NCBI GenBank assembly: GCA_039105265.1
Contig: JAPFFF010000010.1
Location: 2,728,001 to 2,792,000, forward strand
DNA from: Tritrichomonas musculus
Lineage: Eukaryota > Parabasalia > Tritrichomonadida > Tritrichomonadidae
Direction: 5' to 3'
Length of the DNA stretch: 64,000 nt
Both the position numbers and the translations under genes were made by a program. Numbering within the stretch: the stretch's first letter is position 1; each line of letters starts with the position of its first letter. Shown here one piece after another: positions 33,061 through 43,724 of the stretch. A model generated the notes under the pieces. It saw nothing but the letters and a program-made list of their open reading frames with translations, had not been told where the DNA came from and searched no databases.

Positions 33061-33666
33061 ATGTCGTCCGAGCACCACGTAACCATAGATGAACCAGCTG
33101 ATACTGAAGATAATGTCGAAACTCATGATGATATTATTGAACGATTACGAAATGTACCAAAACGGTCCGAAACTTCTCTTGGTAAAGAGGAAAACGCCCG
33201 AATTTGGGATAACACTGAAACCGAGTATACTGAAGTTGAACCAGTTCCGCCTCCTCGATTTCCTAAAATTCCAAACAAAATCCCAGAAAAAGTCGGACTT
33301 GATAGTTACTATTTCAACGGAGTTGAACAAAAACGAATAATTCGAGGTTTGGCGATGTTTTACCTATACAAAACATTCAAAGGAAAAGGCAAATCTGACC
33401 ATAATCACCTCAGTTTTGACACCTTACGAAGGTCAAATATGTTTCGAATTCAGTCGGAAGTTGATGATCGAGCCGAATTTGAGGTCATCAAAGAATACAT
33501 GGAAATTCAATGCCAAAATGATCGTATTAAAAATGGCTGTTTCCCAGAAGAGGAAGAAGAGGAAGAAGAGGAAGAAGAAGAAGAAGAAGAATTAATTGAA
33601 AAAGAAGAGGAAAAAGAAGAAGAAGCACCAGATGACTTCAAAAAAGATCCTAATTGGAAACCATAA
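33061..33666 (+). CDS. Acidic-tailed protein, 201 aa
   Basis: ATG at 33061. The N-terminal part is polar. A folded segment lies at about residues 85-155 (KVGLDSYYFNGVEQKRIIRG; FYLYKTFKGKGKSD). The C terminus is a long Glu run (about residues 162-190). Codon use is richer in CGA and GAA and the gene is less AT-rich than the rest of the element. It is the last gene before the presumed right end. Family not recognised. Confidence 0.55.
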   Translation: MSSEHHVTIDEPADTEDNVETHDDIIERLRNVPKRSETSLGKEENARIWDNTETEYTEVEPVPPPRFPKIPNKIPEKVGLDSYYFNGVEQKRIIRGLAMFYLYKTFKGKGKSDHNHLSFDTLRRSNMFRIQSEVDDRAEFEVIKEYMEIQCQNDRIKNGCFPEEEEEEEEEEEEEEELIEKEEEKEEEAPDDFKKDPNWKP

Positions 33667-33908
33667 AAAGGACGTTTAGTGAGAGGACGTTTAATAAATA
33701 CTCTCATACTAGGTTTTAAGTAAACCACACAATTAAAAACTTTTTCTATAGCTTTTTTGATATTAACGATACGGGACCTCCTTCCTAGCAGAGCGTTGAG
33801 AGGAATCCTGAGAGCAGCCCAGTGGAAGATCATTAATGGGAGTGGGGGATCATACCTGGCATAGTGGGGCTGGGGTCACGGATGGGAAATATTTGACGCG
33901 GTTTTTGA
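33667..33908. other. GC-richer non-coding segment, candidate Maverick right end
   Basis: Contains GGACGTTTA twice (near 33670 and 33685). A segment with much higher GC content follows (33,770-33,900), with runs such as GGGAGTGGGGGATC and GGGGCTGGGGTCAC, and then a hairpin TTTTTG/CAAAAA near 33,902-33,922. No gene is supported. Composition changes sharply after it, so it is my best candidate for the element's terminal repeat. This cannot be proven because the other end is outside the window. Confidence 0.35.
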
Positions 33909-34430
33909 ACGAAGTGCAAAAATCGTGGCAAATATATAACTACTGTTGGGAGGCCCAAAAAACATAGATCAGTCTGCTTCATTGAATTCAAAGACGATAA
34001 TGGAAAGAAAGAAGCGTATGTAAGAGTTGATAAGAAATTTGAACGTCTTACAAAAGATAATTATAAAAAAATTATCTCGGAGAAAGGGATTGAGAATCCA
34101 TACAAAGAATTATTTTCTACAGATGACGATGATAAAAATGATAAATTTGATGAAGAACTTTTTGATAAACAATTATCATTGATCGAAGAAAACCAAAAAG
34201 AAGAGTTAAAAGAAAAGTTAAAAGAAGAAGATACGATAGATTCATTTGAAATTTTTGCACCACCAGTTAATTATAATAATGAAGAAAATTCATTATTATT
34301 TTATAATGATATTAATAGATGCCAAACAAAAGTTGAAAATATCTTCAATTTTGAAGTAGAACTAAAAGATGATATGAATGATTTCATTATGACCAACAAT
34401 GAAATATCATCTTGTTCTATATTTTTTTAA
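33909..34430 (+). pseudogene. Start-less gene fragment next to the element
   Basis: An open frame of 173 codons with no ATG ends at TAA 34428-34430. It begins after TGA at 33906 with an AT-hook-like VGRPKKHRS, then FIEFKDDNGKKEAYVRV and acidic Lys/Glu-rich sequence. Residue use is protein-like throughout. The 5' end appears cut off by the element's edge. Product not recognised. Confidence 0.5.
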
Positions 34431-34640
34431 AATGAATTTTTTTTGATATTTAAGCCTAATTGGTCATTAATAAAAGCATAAATGCAAATTTGTGATTGAT
34501 TCATGACTATTTTTTAATCTTAAATTAATTATATTTAAGATGAATTTTCTTTTTATATTGAAATAAACAACAAACAGTAGTTTGTTTAATCATGGGAACA
34601 ATTAGGAAAATTCTGATGACGTTGATTTAAATTCAAAATT

Positions 34641-35997
34641 CATAATTACTTTTTTTTTTTTTGTTTTTAATTGTATTATGGATGTGTGTAATGAAAATAA
34701 ATTCAATAGAATGATTTGTTTAATCATGGGAACAATCGTAGATGGAATAATTGATGGAATAAAAAATTAATAAAAAAATATTTTTATCATAATTCCACAT
34801 CTCTATATATATGAATTCAAACCAAAGTTATTGATCTAATTTAACTCATTATTGTATTTTTATTGCTGAAATCTTTAATTTTAAAATATTTTTTATACAA
34901 ATTGTCAATTTTTTTTTTTTTTTCATTCAATTTTTTCATGACAACATAATTGCAAATGATATATGGGCTATTTTTGAAATATTCATCTTTCATACTTAGA
35001 TAACTTTCATTTAATGGAAGCAGCATTCAAACAAAAGGCAGATAAGATGACTTATACAAATGAACAAATTTATATAAATTATTATTATCAATATAAGTGA
35101 AACACCAAAAAAATATTTAACATTAATAGTGAACAATTAAACAAGATGCAATGTTTTTAGCAATGAATGGATAATAGATATTTAAATTATATATCCAGAA
35201 AAAAAACAACTTTATCTTTTTTATACAGTATATTTGTTACTTTTATTCACATTTCTCCTTTTCACAGAAATGTATTTCATCTTTTTAATATTTAAAAATA
35301 AGAAATAGTCAATGGCGCTTCCAATCATATTTTTCTATGGTTCAATCAATAAATCGATAACACTTAATTTTTAAATGCATGTAAAGATAATTTCAAATAA
35401 AAAATTATAAAAAGGTAATATTACGAGATGAAATGAAAATATTCTTTGAAAAAAAGGTTAAACTGCTGAAAAGGAATAAAGTACTTCAAATCTGAACTCT
35501 CCTAAAATGAATACTGGTAATATAATTAAAAAAGAAAGCTGTGAAAGTAAAAGACAGGACAATAACAGTACCTTTCAAAAAGTTTGATATCTGTGAAATT
35601 TGAAAAGTTCAATTTTTTTTTTTTTTTTACTTCTGAAAATAAATAATAACATTAAGTACAGAAGTTTATCTATCTTTTGTTTGAATAAATAATAACATAA
35701 GTATGAAAGATGAATATTTCAAAAATTGGGAAATATTATTTGCAAAATGTTGTCATTAAAAAAAATGGAATAAATAAAAAATAATTAACACATAAAGATT
35801 TCATCATTATAAATTCATTAATGAGTTAAATCAAATCAATATTTTTGACTTGAATTCATATATAGAAATGGAATTATGATAAAAATATTTTTTTATTCCA
35901 TTAATTATTCCATCAAAGCTAATCATTGTATTGAATTTGTTTTCAGAACATTCATCAATAATACAAATGAAAGCAAAAAAAAAAGAGTAATTATAAA
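34641..35997. mobile_element. Foldback element with diverged long inverted repeats
   Basis: The left arm (about 34,641-35,060) matches the reverse complement of the right arm (about 35,660-35,997). Both carry ATAATTACT plus a T-run, AAATTCAATA.AATGATT, GATGGAATAATT.ATGGAA, ATCATAATTCCA, a GAATTCA block and AAATATTCATCTTTCATACTT. Arms differ by many substitutions and small gaps, so the insertion is old. The middle has no gene. The 34,431-34,640 flank is plain AT-rich DNA. Confidence 0.7.
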
Positions 35998-36016
35998 TCA
36001 AATAATTTAGTTTATT

Positions 36017-37627
36017 TTAATCAACGTCATCAAATGTTTCTTCATCAATTGTATCTTCAATACTAGGAGGAATATTTTCTTCATCAATTGCATCTTCAGT
36101 ACTATGAGGAATATTTGAATTTCTCAAATTTGGGCATCCTTCAAAAGCATCAGATGATATTTTTACCATTGAACTTGGAATGATGGCTTCTTCTAAGGCA
36201 GTGCATCCTTTGAAAGCCCAACAATCTAGGAAAGTAACTGAAGAAGGAATTTCAATTCTTTTCAATGAAATACAATTCAGAAAAGTTCCATCAGAAATTG
36301 TACTTATTGAGTCAGGAAGTGACACTTCGCTCAAAGAAGAACAGCCAGAAAAAGCACATGGATCAATTCTCTCTACAGAAGAAGGAAGAATGACTCTTTT
36401 CAATGAAGTGCACTTATAGAATGATTCACATTCAATAGTCGTCAAAGAAGGAGGGAAAGAAAACTCTTCTAATTGAGAACAACCTTGAAAAGCTTTTTCA
36501 CAAATAATTTTAACAGAAGAAGGCAAAGAAACTTGTTTTAATGAAGAGCATCCATAGAACATTCCTCCATTAATTGAATCAATTGGAGAAAGAATTTTAA
36601 CTGTTTCCAATGATGTGCATTCAATGAAAATTGAGCTATCAAGTTGTGTTACAGATGAAGGAATTGTGATTTCTTTCAATGATGAACAATATTTAAAAGC
36701 ATAATCAGAAATAAAATGAACTGAAGAAGGAATCAAAACTGCTTTTAATGAAGTACATGAATCAAAAGCATAAGAGCCTATTGATTGAACAGAAAAAGGA
36801 ATCAAAACTGCTTTTAATGAAGTGCATGACGCAAAAGCACAAGAGCCGATTGATTGAACTGAAGAAGGAATGATAATTTGTTCCAATGATGAACATTTTT
36901 CGAATAAACTTTCCTCAATTTCAGTTACTAACGAAAGAAAACTTACTCTTCTCAATGAACTGCATCCTTGGAATGCACTTATTCCAATTGTTGTTACAGA
37001 AGACGGAATTTCAATCTTTTTCAATGAAGTACAATCGCAAAATGCTTCAAATTCAATCGTGTTGACTGAAGATGGAATTATAACTTGCTCCAATGATCTG
37101 CAATAATAAAATAATCCACTTTTTATCGTTGTAATTGAAGAAGGGATTTCAATCTGTATCAATGATGTACAACTATTAAATGCTTTATCACCAATTGATG
37201 TTACTGAAGAAGGGATTTCTATGTATTCCAATTTTGAGCAATCATAGAATGACTCAGGTTCAATTGAAGTTACTGAAGAAGGAATTATTACGCGCTTTAA
37301 TGACATGCATCTTGAAAAGGCCTCTTTTTTAATCGATGTAACTGAAGAAGGAATTTTAATTCTTTCTAATGAATAGCATTCTTCAAACAATCTTTTATTT
37401 ATTGTTGTTACTGAAGAAGGAATTTCAATCTCTTTTAATGCACATCCTTGAAATGCTCTCTTTTCAATTACATTAACTAAAGAAGGCAATTTTATGTGTT
37501 TTAGTGATCTACATCTTTGAAACAATCCTTTTTTTATAATTGTAATTGCAGAAGGTTCTTCAAATTTAATATTCTTTAATGATGAACAATTATAAAATGC
37601 ATAACGATCAATTGAAGTAACAGAGGA
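36017..37627 (-). pseudogene. BspA-like leucine-rich repeat protein, C-terminal part
   Basis: Over 530 codons of 23-residue leucine-rich repeats of the Treponema pallidum/BspA type (consensus IPSSVTSIGDxAFxxCTSLKxIE), about 22 repeats, and an acidic end (EENIPPSIEDTIDEE). Such proteins form one of the largest surface and secreted families in trichomonads. The frame runs directly on from the upstream half; only the TAA at 37628-37630 separates them. No membrane segment is seen at the C terminus. Confidence 0.8.
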
Positions 37628-38362
37628 TTAAATTTCAATTTCTTCTAAATTAGAGCATCCACCGAAAGAAAAATTTCCAATCGAAGTAACAGACGAAGGA
37701 ATTTGAATTTTCACTAGTTTCGAGCATTCTCTGAAAGAACAATCTCTAATCGAAGTAACAGACGAAGGAATTTCAACTTTCTTTAATGAAATGCATTCAT
37801 CGAACAGTCCATTTCCAATTGTCGTCATTGATATAGGAAGTTCTATTTCTTCCAATGACTCACAATAATAAAAACAGTAATTTCCAATTAATGTTTCGGA
37901 TGAATCAATTATAATTCGATATAATGACTTGCATTTGCTAAAACAATAATCACCAATCGATAAAACAGAAGAAGGAATTTCAATCTTTTCCAATGACAAA
38001 CATTCAACAAAAGCACTTCCTCCAATTGATGTAACTGAAGATGGTATCACAATTTTTACTAGATTTATGCACCCATAGAATGCACATTCATTAATTGTCG
38101 TAACCGATGAAGGAATTGTGATTCTAGTTAACGAAATGCAACCTCTGAATGCATATTTATTAATTGAAGTAAATATTGAAGGAAATTTAATTTCAGCTAA
38201 TGTTTTTACTCCATCGAAATTAAAGTTTTCTGCAGGAATGTATGAACAAGGAAAAGTAGCCCTTAATAACAACGTGTTATCATTTGATGAATGATCCACT
38301 AATCTAATTATTAATGAAAAATAATCAAAATCTGGCTTTTGTTTTTCTTGTTCAGCAAACAA
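37628..38362 (-). pseudogene. BspA-like leucine-rich repeat protein, N-terminal part
   Basis: About 244 codons. A short N-terminal region contains FSLIIRLVDHSSNDNTLLLR, then nine BspA-type repeats of the same consensus. The frame has no ATG at the start (only TTG at 38362) and is open further upstream without one. It stops at TAA where the repeat consensus expects Pro. Together with the following part it is one gene with a nonsense codon and no clear start. Confidence 0.75.
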
Positions 38363-38531
38363 GTAAAAAAACTTTATAATTTCACTTTTTACTTCTTCAA
38401 TTTCAATTGTATAATGAAAAGTATAAAAAAAATAGAAATAGAAATCTTCGAAACGTCATTAAAAAAAATTGAAATGTCATTCAAAAAAATTATTTTTGAG
38501 ACATCATTCAAAATCAATTTTAAAATATTAT

Positions 38532-39722
38532 TTAAAAAACAATTTTTTTTGGAATTTCATTAAAAAAATATGATTTTTGTTTGGTAATGGCTGCTTTGCT
38601 AATTATCACTACTTTGCTTAAAACAAGAAATTTAATAAGATTCAAATAACCGTTTTCTATCAATTTAATAAATATAAAATGAATGTGATCGATTATTTCA
38701 CTTGATGTTAACAATTTGAAGTTACCATAGCGAATTGAATAATCAATCAAATTATCAACGGATTTCTGGCTGAGTTTGTTGTTCAAAATATACAAAGCAA
38801 TGCTGTTGTGATGACACTTAATTGCCTCTTCAAAGCACTTTTCATAATCATCATCGACAGGCTTAACATCGTTATCTTCAAGAAGATGAATCACATTCAA
38901 ATTGTTCGAATGAACCGCAAAAAGCCACAATGAAGGTGAGAGTGTCACTTTTTTCCATATCAAATAATTGATAATTTTAATTGAACCGAAAAAAACAGCG
39001 TATTCAATTAGCGTTAAATTCTTATCAATCAAAAAACAGTTTGTCTCAAAAATTGACTTATTTATTTGATAATTAGCCAGACAATCATTTATCTTGAAGA
39101 ACGAAGCAAACTCGCGAATTGAATCATTCCGAATCATTGAACAAACAGTCGTGCTATTTTCGCCAATTTCACCTTCAAGGTTAAAATTTTCATCTTGAAC
39201 GATCTCTTCGTATAGATCATCAAAATAGTCGTGCCCTGCTGGATGAAGAAAGAAATCATCGTCTAGGCCAAACGATCTGACTATTTTCCGTGCAAAATCA
39301 TTTAATAAATCGTTTGGCGTTTCTGTCTGCTGCTGTACAATTTGTTTGTTATACATTTTATGCTTGATAAGAATTAATTTCACTGGTCTACAACAACTGA
39401 AAATTGAGGTTAATTCGTCATTTGTGAAGGTCTGTTTGGAATATAAAATAAGCTGCTCAATATGCTTGAAAAAGTTAGGATTACGATGATGATCTTGCGA
39501 TAGATATGATATTAAAGTAAGAAATAAAGAAAATTCTGTTTTGCTCTTTTGAATTTCGTTTTCTTCGATATATGATATTAAATCTTGGTAATCTTCTTGA
39601 GAACTTCTTTCATTTGCAATGAAATTTAGAATTTTATCATAGAGTTTTGTTGCTGTTTCTAGATATACTTGAGTTATTCGCTTGGCCTCTTCTTTATCCA
39701 TAAACTTGATTAAGTTTGACAT
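38532..39722 (-). CDS. DUF3447/ankyrin-like protein
   Basis: 396 aa, ATG at 39722. It has the plan of the large trichomonad DUF3447 family: helical N terminus, KTEFSLFLTLISYLSQDHHR, GENSTTVCSMIRNDSIREF, LIEYAVFFGSIKIINYL and LWLFAVHSNNLNVIHLLED. After the DUF3447 core only degenerate ankyrin-like helices remain, and the protein ends without the repeat array seen in the 795 aa paralogue. Role unknown; the family is thought to mediate protein binding. Confidence 0.75.
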   Translation of the reverse strand: MSNLIKFMDKEEAKRITQVYLETATKLYDKILNFIANERSSQEDYQDLISYIEENEIQKSKTEFSLFLTLISYLSQDHHRNPNFFKHIEQLILYSKQTFTNDELTSIFSCCRPVKLILIKHKMYNKQIVQQQTETPNDLLNDFARKIVRSFGLDDDFFLHPAGHDYFDDLYEEIVQDENFNLEGEIGENSTTVCSMIRNDSIREFASFFKINDCLANYQINKSIFETNCFLIDKNLTLIEYAVFFGSIKIINYLIWKKVTLSPSLWLFAVHSNNLNVIHLLEDNDVKPVDDDYEKCFEEAIKCHHNSIALYILNNKLSQKSVDNLIDYSIRYGNFKLLTSSEIIDHIHFIFIKLIENGYLNLIKFLVLSKVVIISKAAITKQKSYFFNEIPKKIVF

Positions 39723-40061
39723 CAAATATTTTTTACATCACATTTCTTGCAAATTTTTCAAAATTTTCCGAAAAAATCATTATATATTGGATATTTTTTT
39801 ATCATCAGAATAAAATGTTTAAATTTCTGGTCATTAATAATATCAATAAAATAGAGATTATGGTAAAAAATCAATTTTGTCAACTTCATATATCAAAATA
39901 AAACTCTGACAAATACCGAAAAAAACCAAATGAGAAACGTAATAACTATTTTTTAATAACCATATACCTTATTCAATAAAATAAAATACTAAAATTAAAA
40001 TCTGTGTAAATTAATTGAGATAATCAAACAAAAAAAAATATAAATACAACTTTTTTTTCTT
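39723..40061. other. Intergenic AT-rich DNA
   Basis: No gene, repeat or RNA seen beyond A/T runs between two leftward genes. Confidence 0.5.
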
Positions 40062-41732
40062 TTAATTACAAACTTGTCTAGCAATTTCGAAAAGCTCTCT
40101 ATCGACGAGCTGTGGGATTGCTCTTGATGAAATAGAGCAAGCAATGAAATTTCTATTTATCTTATTCAAATTCCCTCCATTTTTCGCCACAATCAAAGAT
40201 CGAAGCAAAACCTTCGAGTAAATCACATAGCAAAGAGAAGCAAAGTTATCGTTGACGATAATCCAATCGAACTCGAAAAACAACTCTTTCATGAAATCGG
40301 TTAACAACACCTCACATCTCTCAATTTTCCCATCAATTCCATAAACGATAGGAATTTTCAATTGATAATAAACGTTAAAGTCTGAAGTCTGAGAAATTGT
40401 GACTCCGATTTTCTTTCCGTTCAGAGAATTATGAGCGATTTCGTTGACGGTCAAGACGGGAAATCTTGGGTAATTCAACCAAGTATTGAAGAAAGGTGAA
40501 AAGTCCTTCTTCAAGGCCAAATTAACCGAATTAATAAAGTCAGAAATATCGGCATTTTTATTCTTAAAAGAATTGAGATAATACGAACAGCAATTGAAAA
40601 AGTTGTCACGTCCAATTATGTCGTAAAACATCTTGATGACAAAAGAACCTTTCGCGTAGACGAAGGATTCCAAGACGTTATCAAAAGTGAGCTCGTAAAG
40701 AGAAGGATGAAGCCTTCTGTTTTCTTTGAAGTATTTAAAGCAAAAGAAACCGTCATAAATGGTGAAATATTCAACGGCGTCAAACTCCGGGAAGTAGTCA
40801 TCGAGGAGCAAAATCTCGATGAATTCAGCAAAGCCTTCGTTGAGCCAAATTGAGTCCCACCATTTGATCTCAACAAGGTCGCCGAACCACTGATGGACGG
40901 TCTCGTGCATGATGACTTTTGAGTCCATATAAAAAGTGCTGTTGGCACTTTTTTCAAGAATGATGAGGCCGTAGTTTTCCATGCCTCTGAAGCAGCCTTC
41001 GTAGAAGAGGAATTGAAGGACCGGTAATTCGTATGGCACTTTGAAATATGTCTCCATCCAGTCAACTGAAAAAGTGGCAACTTGAAGAAGTTCCAGAATT
41101 CCTTCTTCTTGGCCTCTCAAAAAGTAGAAATTGACTGGATGATTGGCCGCAGTGATGCCCCGCATAAAGGAAAAATGGCCAACGCAAATACAAAGCAAAT
41201 ATGTGCACATTGGCGGAGTTGGCTGGAATTTGATTGTTTGCTCTGTGGAGTTGTTTTCTTTGGTAACTTTTTCTGTAGGCATATTCGATATTCCTGTCAA
41301 ATTTGAAGGGATTTTGATCGTCACATTAAAGATGGAGCGAATTGAGGGCTCATCGAAGCATGGAAGCAATTGACGAGCATAGTTTGGCTCTAAATGAGTA
41401 ATGTAATTGCCATCGTGTATATAAAGACCTTCCTTGTCGTTGATTTTGGGCTGGATTGTGTATTCGATTGTTATTGTAAAATTAGTTGCTGGATTGGTCA
41501 AGGGTACAATCGTTAGTTTGGGGCATTGATAATAAAAATGTAAAGGTTGGTTATTTTGGATAATGGTTTTGATTGTAAGATTTGATTCCATATGAAGAAT
41601 TAACAAATTAGAATTTTTATTCTTTTTGAAAGTGATAGTTACACGAGCTTCAATAGGAGTAATATTTGGGATAATATGTAAATATAAATCATATTGTGTA
41701 GGTATAAAATCTTGGGGCAATCTTTCAATCAT
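40062..41732 (-). CDS. M1-family zinc aminopeptidase (short form)
   Basis: 556 aa from the ATG at 41732; 21 more bases are in frame from TTG only. Substrate-anchoring GMENYG near residue 249. Zinc site HETVHQWFG near 272, with NEGFAEF supplying the third ligand 18 residues later. All catalytic residues are intact. Full M1 aminopeptidases are usually 800-900 aa. This one ends soon after the beta-sandwich domain and lacks most of the helical C-terminal domain. The gene is GC-richer than its surroundings. A TCACTTTTTGAG initiator lies 17-28 bases upstream. It cleaves N-terminal residues from peptides. Confidence 0.9.
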   Translation of the reverse strand: MIERLPQDFIPTQYDLYLHIIPNITPIEARVTITFKKNKNSNLLILHMESNLTIKTIIQNNQPLHFYYQCPKLTIVPLTNPATNFTITIEYTIQPKINDKEGLYIHDGNYITHLEPNYARQLLPCFDEPSIRSIFNVTIKIPSNLTGISNMPTEKVTKENNSTEQTIKFQPTPPMCTYLLCICVGHFSFMRGITAANHPVNFYFLRGQEEGILELLQVATFSVDWMETYFKVPYELPVLQFLFYEGCFRGMENYGLIILEKSANSTFYMDSKVIMHETVHQWFGDLVEIKWWDSIWLNEGFAEFIEILLLDDYFPEFDAVEYFTIYDGFFCFKYFKENRRLHPSLYELTFDNVLESFVYAKGSFVIKMFYDIIGRDNFFNCCSYYLNSFKNKNADISDFINSVNLALKKDFSPFFNTWLNYPRFPVLTVNEIAHNSLNGKKIGVTISQTSDFNVYYQLKIPIVYGIDGKIERCEVLLTDFMKELFFEFDWIIVNDNFASLCYVIYSKVLLRSLIVAKNGGNLNKINRNFIACSISSRAIPQLVDRELFEIARQVCN

Positions 41733-42371
41733 TTTATAATTTTCGAATCTCAAAAAGTGAAAATATTTCAGAGATAAAATTTTGAGAATTTCAATTTATT
41801 TAATTTTTTCAGTGAGTTTTTTCAATTTTCTTCTTTTTAATTAAACATCAATATTTCAAAACAGAATAAGATTAAGCATTTCATTTTAACTTTTTATTTG
41901 ATTAATATAAAGTGTTATACCAAAAACATTATCAAACCATTTAAGGTACAAATCCAGTACGTTTAGTAACCGCAATTTTTTTTGACATTCTCAAAGAATA
42001 AGATGACATGTTAAATAAAACACGATTATTTTCACCCATTTCATATAACATGTCATAATGTTTATTTAAATTGTAAAATATGTGTCAAAAACAAACCTAG
42101 TCAATTTAAACTTTTTCAGAGACATACAACTATTCAAATAATAAACGTTCTCCTATTCAAAAAATAACGTACTCGATTTGTACCTTAAAAAAAAATAATG
42201 TAAAAAAAAATATATGAATTAAATTCTTATTTTAAGCCTATTCCCTTTTTTCAATAAAAATTAAAAAGTTGAGAGGATGTAGAAATTTTATAAAAATGAT
42301 TGGAATGGTGAAATTTTAAAGTTTTAAACTTTTTCAGAAATAATAACCATTGAATCTTATTTTCTATGAGT
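41733..42371. other. Intergenic AT-rich DNA
   Basis: Apart from the initiator of the aminopeptidase gene, no gene or RNA was seen. Confidence 0.5.
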
Positions 42372-42758
42372 CATTTCAATATTGAATGTTATATAGTTAA
42401 AAGCAGCATCCGCCTCTCAAAAAGTTTTGATGAAAATACAAAAAGTTTAACTAATTCGCAGAAGTCATTTAAAATTTTGAATAGAAAGTGTATTTTTTAC
42501 TCAAATTTTACAGGTTACTTCATTTTTACCGCGCCTTACCCCAAGCAACGGGGTCTCGGCTCCGCTTCGCTTCGCTCAGCTGCGCTCGACGCCCGCTAGG
42601 GGGTATATAGACGTCGGGAAAAATGAAGTTAAAATAGTAATAAATTTGAGTAAAAAATACACTTTCTATTCAAAATTTTGAATTAATCTTATCAAAATAT
42701 AACTTTTTGAGAAGCGGATGCTTCTTTAAACTGTATATCACATTTCAATATTGAAATG
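42372..42758. mobile_element. Palindromic MITE-like element with GC-rich core
   Basis: 387 bp. Left arm 42372-42537 and right arm 42611-42758 are inverted copies. Shared blocks are CATTTCAATATTGAA, GCATCCGCCTCTCAAAAAGT (right: CTTCTCAAAAAGT) and AAAATTTTGAATAGAAAGTG, then TTTTTTACTCAAATT. The unpaired centre (about 42,538-42,610) is very GC-rich (GGGTCTCGGCTCCGCTTCGC) in DNA that is otherwise about 80% AT. No gene inside. Confidence 0.75.
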
Positions 42759-42851
42759 TTTACAAAAAATATGAAAGTGGTCTCTTTAAAATGAAAATTA
42801 AGTTTATTTTTACTTAAAAGGATTTCATTCATTTAATAATTTTAAAGTGTT

Positions 42852-42972
42852 TCAAAACTCAATAATTAAATCATCATTTTTTTTTGATGATTCGGCCCCA
42901 TGTAGATTTAGAAGTTGAATAATTTCAGAATTTTTGTGTCTACATTTATTAGCAATATCTAAAGCTGTCATG
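42852..42972 (-). CDS. Last ankyrin segment of the interrupted leftward gene
   Basis: Reads MTALDIANKCRHKNSEIIQL, then LNLHGAESS, a polar tail and a natural TGA at 42852-42854. This is a typical C-terminal ankyrin repeat of the family. It is separated from the next segment by about 80 bp of AT-rich DNA. Confidence 0.55.
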
Positions 42973-43054
42973 TAAAACAAAATAAATTTGAATTTCTTCA
43001 TTTAAAAAATCAGTTTGAAATATCATTAAAAACTATCAAAATTTGAAATGCATA

Positions 43055-43141
43055 TTAAATTGACATCTATTTTATCAGATGACAACAAAAGTCTAACAAT
43101 ATCTACAAATTTATTTTTAACAGCAATTGCAAGTGCAGTTT
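43055..43141 (-). CDS. Isolated ankyrin repeat segment
   Basis: One intact repeat, KTALAIAVKNKFVDIVRLLL then SSDKIDVN, with stops soon after on both sides. It begins after TATTTTATA on the minus strand. Confidence 0.55.
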
Positions 43142-43477
43142 TATAAAATATAAAATAATTAAAATTTTATTGAATAATTTAAATTAAAATTTCATAAAAA
43201 TTGTTTTTGATTGAAATTTCATAAAAAAAAATAAGGTCAAATTATATGAAATTCAAAGAATGAAATAAAATTGAAATTTTGTATATATAATGTAATTAAA
43301 ATAAATTTATTTTAAATTATATTAATTATTTCAAATTTAAACTATATTTTAAAAAAAATAATTTTGAAATATCATATAAATTTTCAATAGAAATCGAATT
43401 TAATTGTATAAAATTGAAATTGATCGATTAACATAATAAAAATATTTAAATTTTAATTCTACAAGATGAGTATTCAT

Positions 43478-43565
43478 TTATATTAATATTTTTATTTTCT
43501 AATAATATACGAACAATGCCCACAAGTCCTGATTCTGCAGCAATATATAATGGTGTTTTATAAAA
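43478..43565 (-). CDS. Isolated ankyrin repeat segment
   Basis: One intact repeat, KTPLYIAAESGLVGIVRILL then ENKNININE. It begins after TTTTTATA on the minus strand. Spacers of about 340 and 160 bp separate it from its neighbours. Confidence 0.55.
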
Positions 43566-43724
43566 ATTAAATTATAAAATTTTATGAACATATTTTAATT
43601 TGAAAATTGATTGATAAAAAACATTAAGTTGAATTATATTCAAAAATTTTGACATAAAATTCCAAATTCTGAGTATTGATAAATATTTTAAATTGAAAAT
43701 TCCATAAAAAAATATTATATAAAA

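Noticed and set aside
33770-33900. Possible structured RNA gene (CATACCTGGCA resembles the 5' end of U1 snRNA)
   Set aside because: The match is short, and no U1 stem-loop I or Sm site follows; treated as a possible element terminus.
40616-41373. Several frames of 74-154 codons overlapping the aminopeptidase gene
   Set aside because: They overlap intact catalytic motifs of the M1 enzyme in other frames and show no family features.
42366-42599. 77-codon plus-strand frame through the palindromic element
   Set aside because: It runs through one arm and the GC-rich core without any protein-like pattern; the palindrome explains the sequence.
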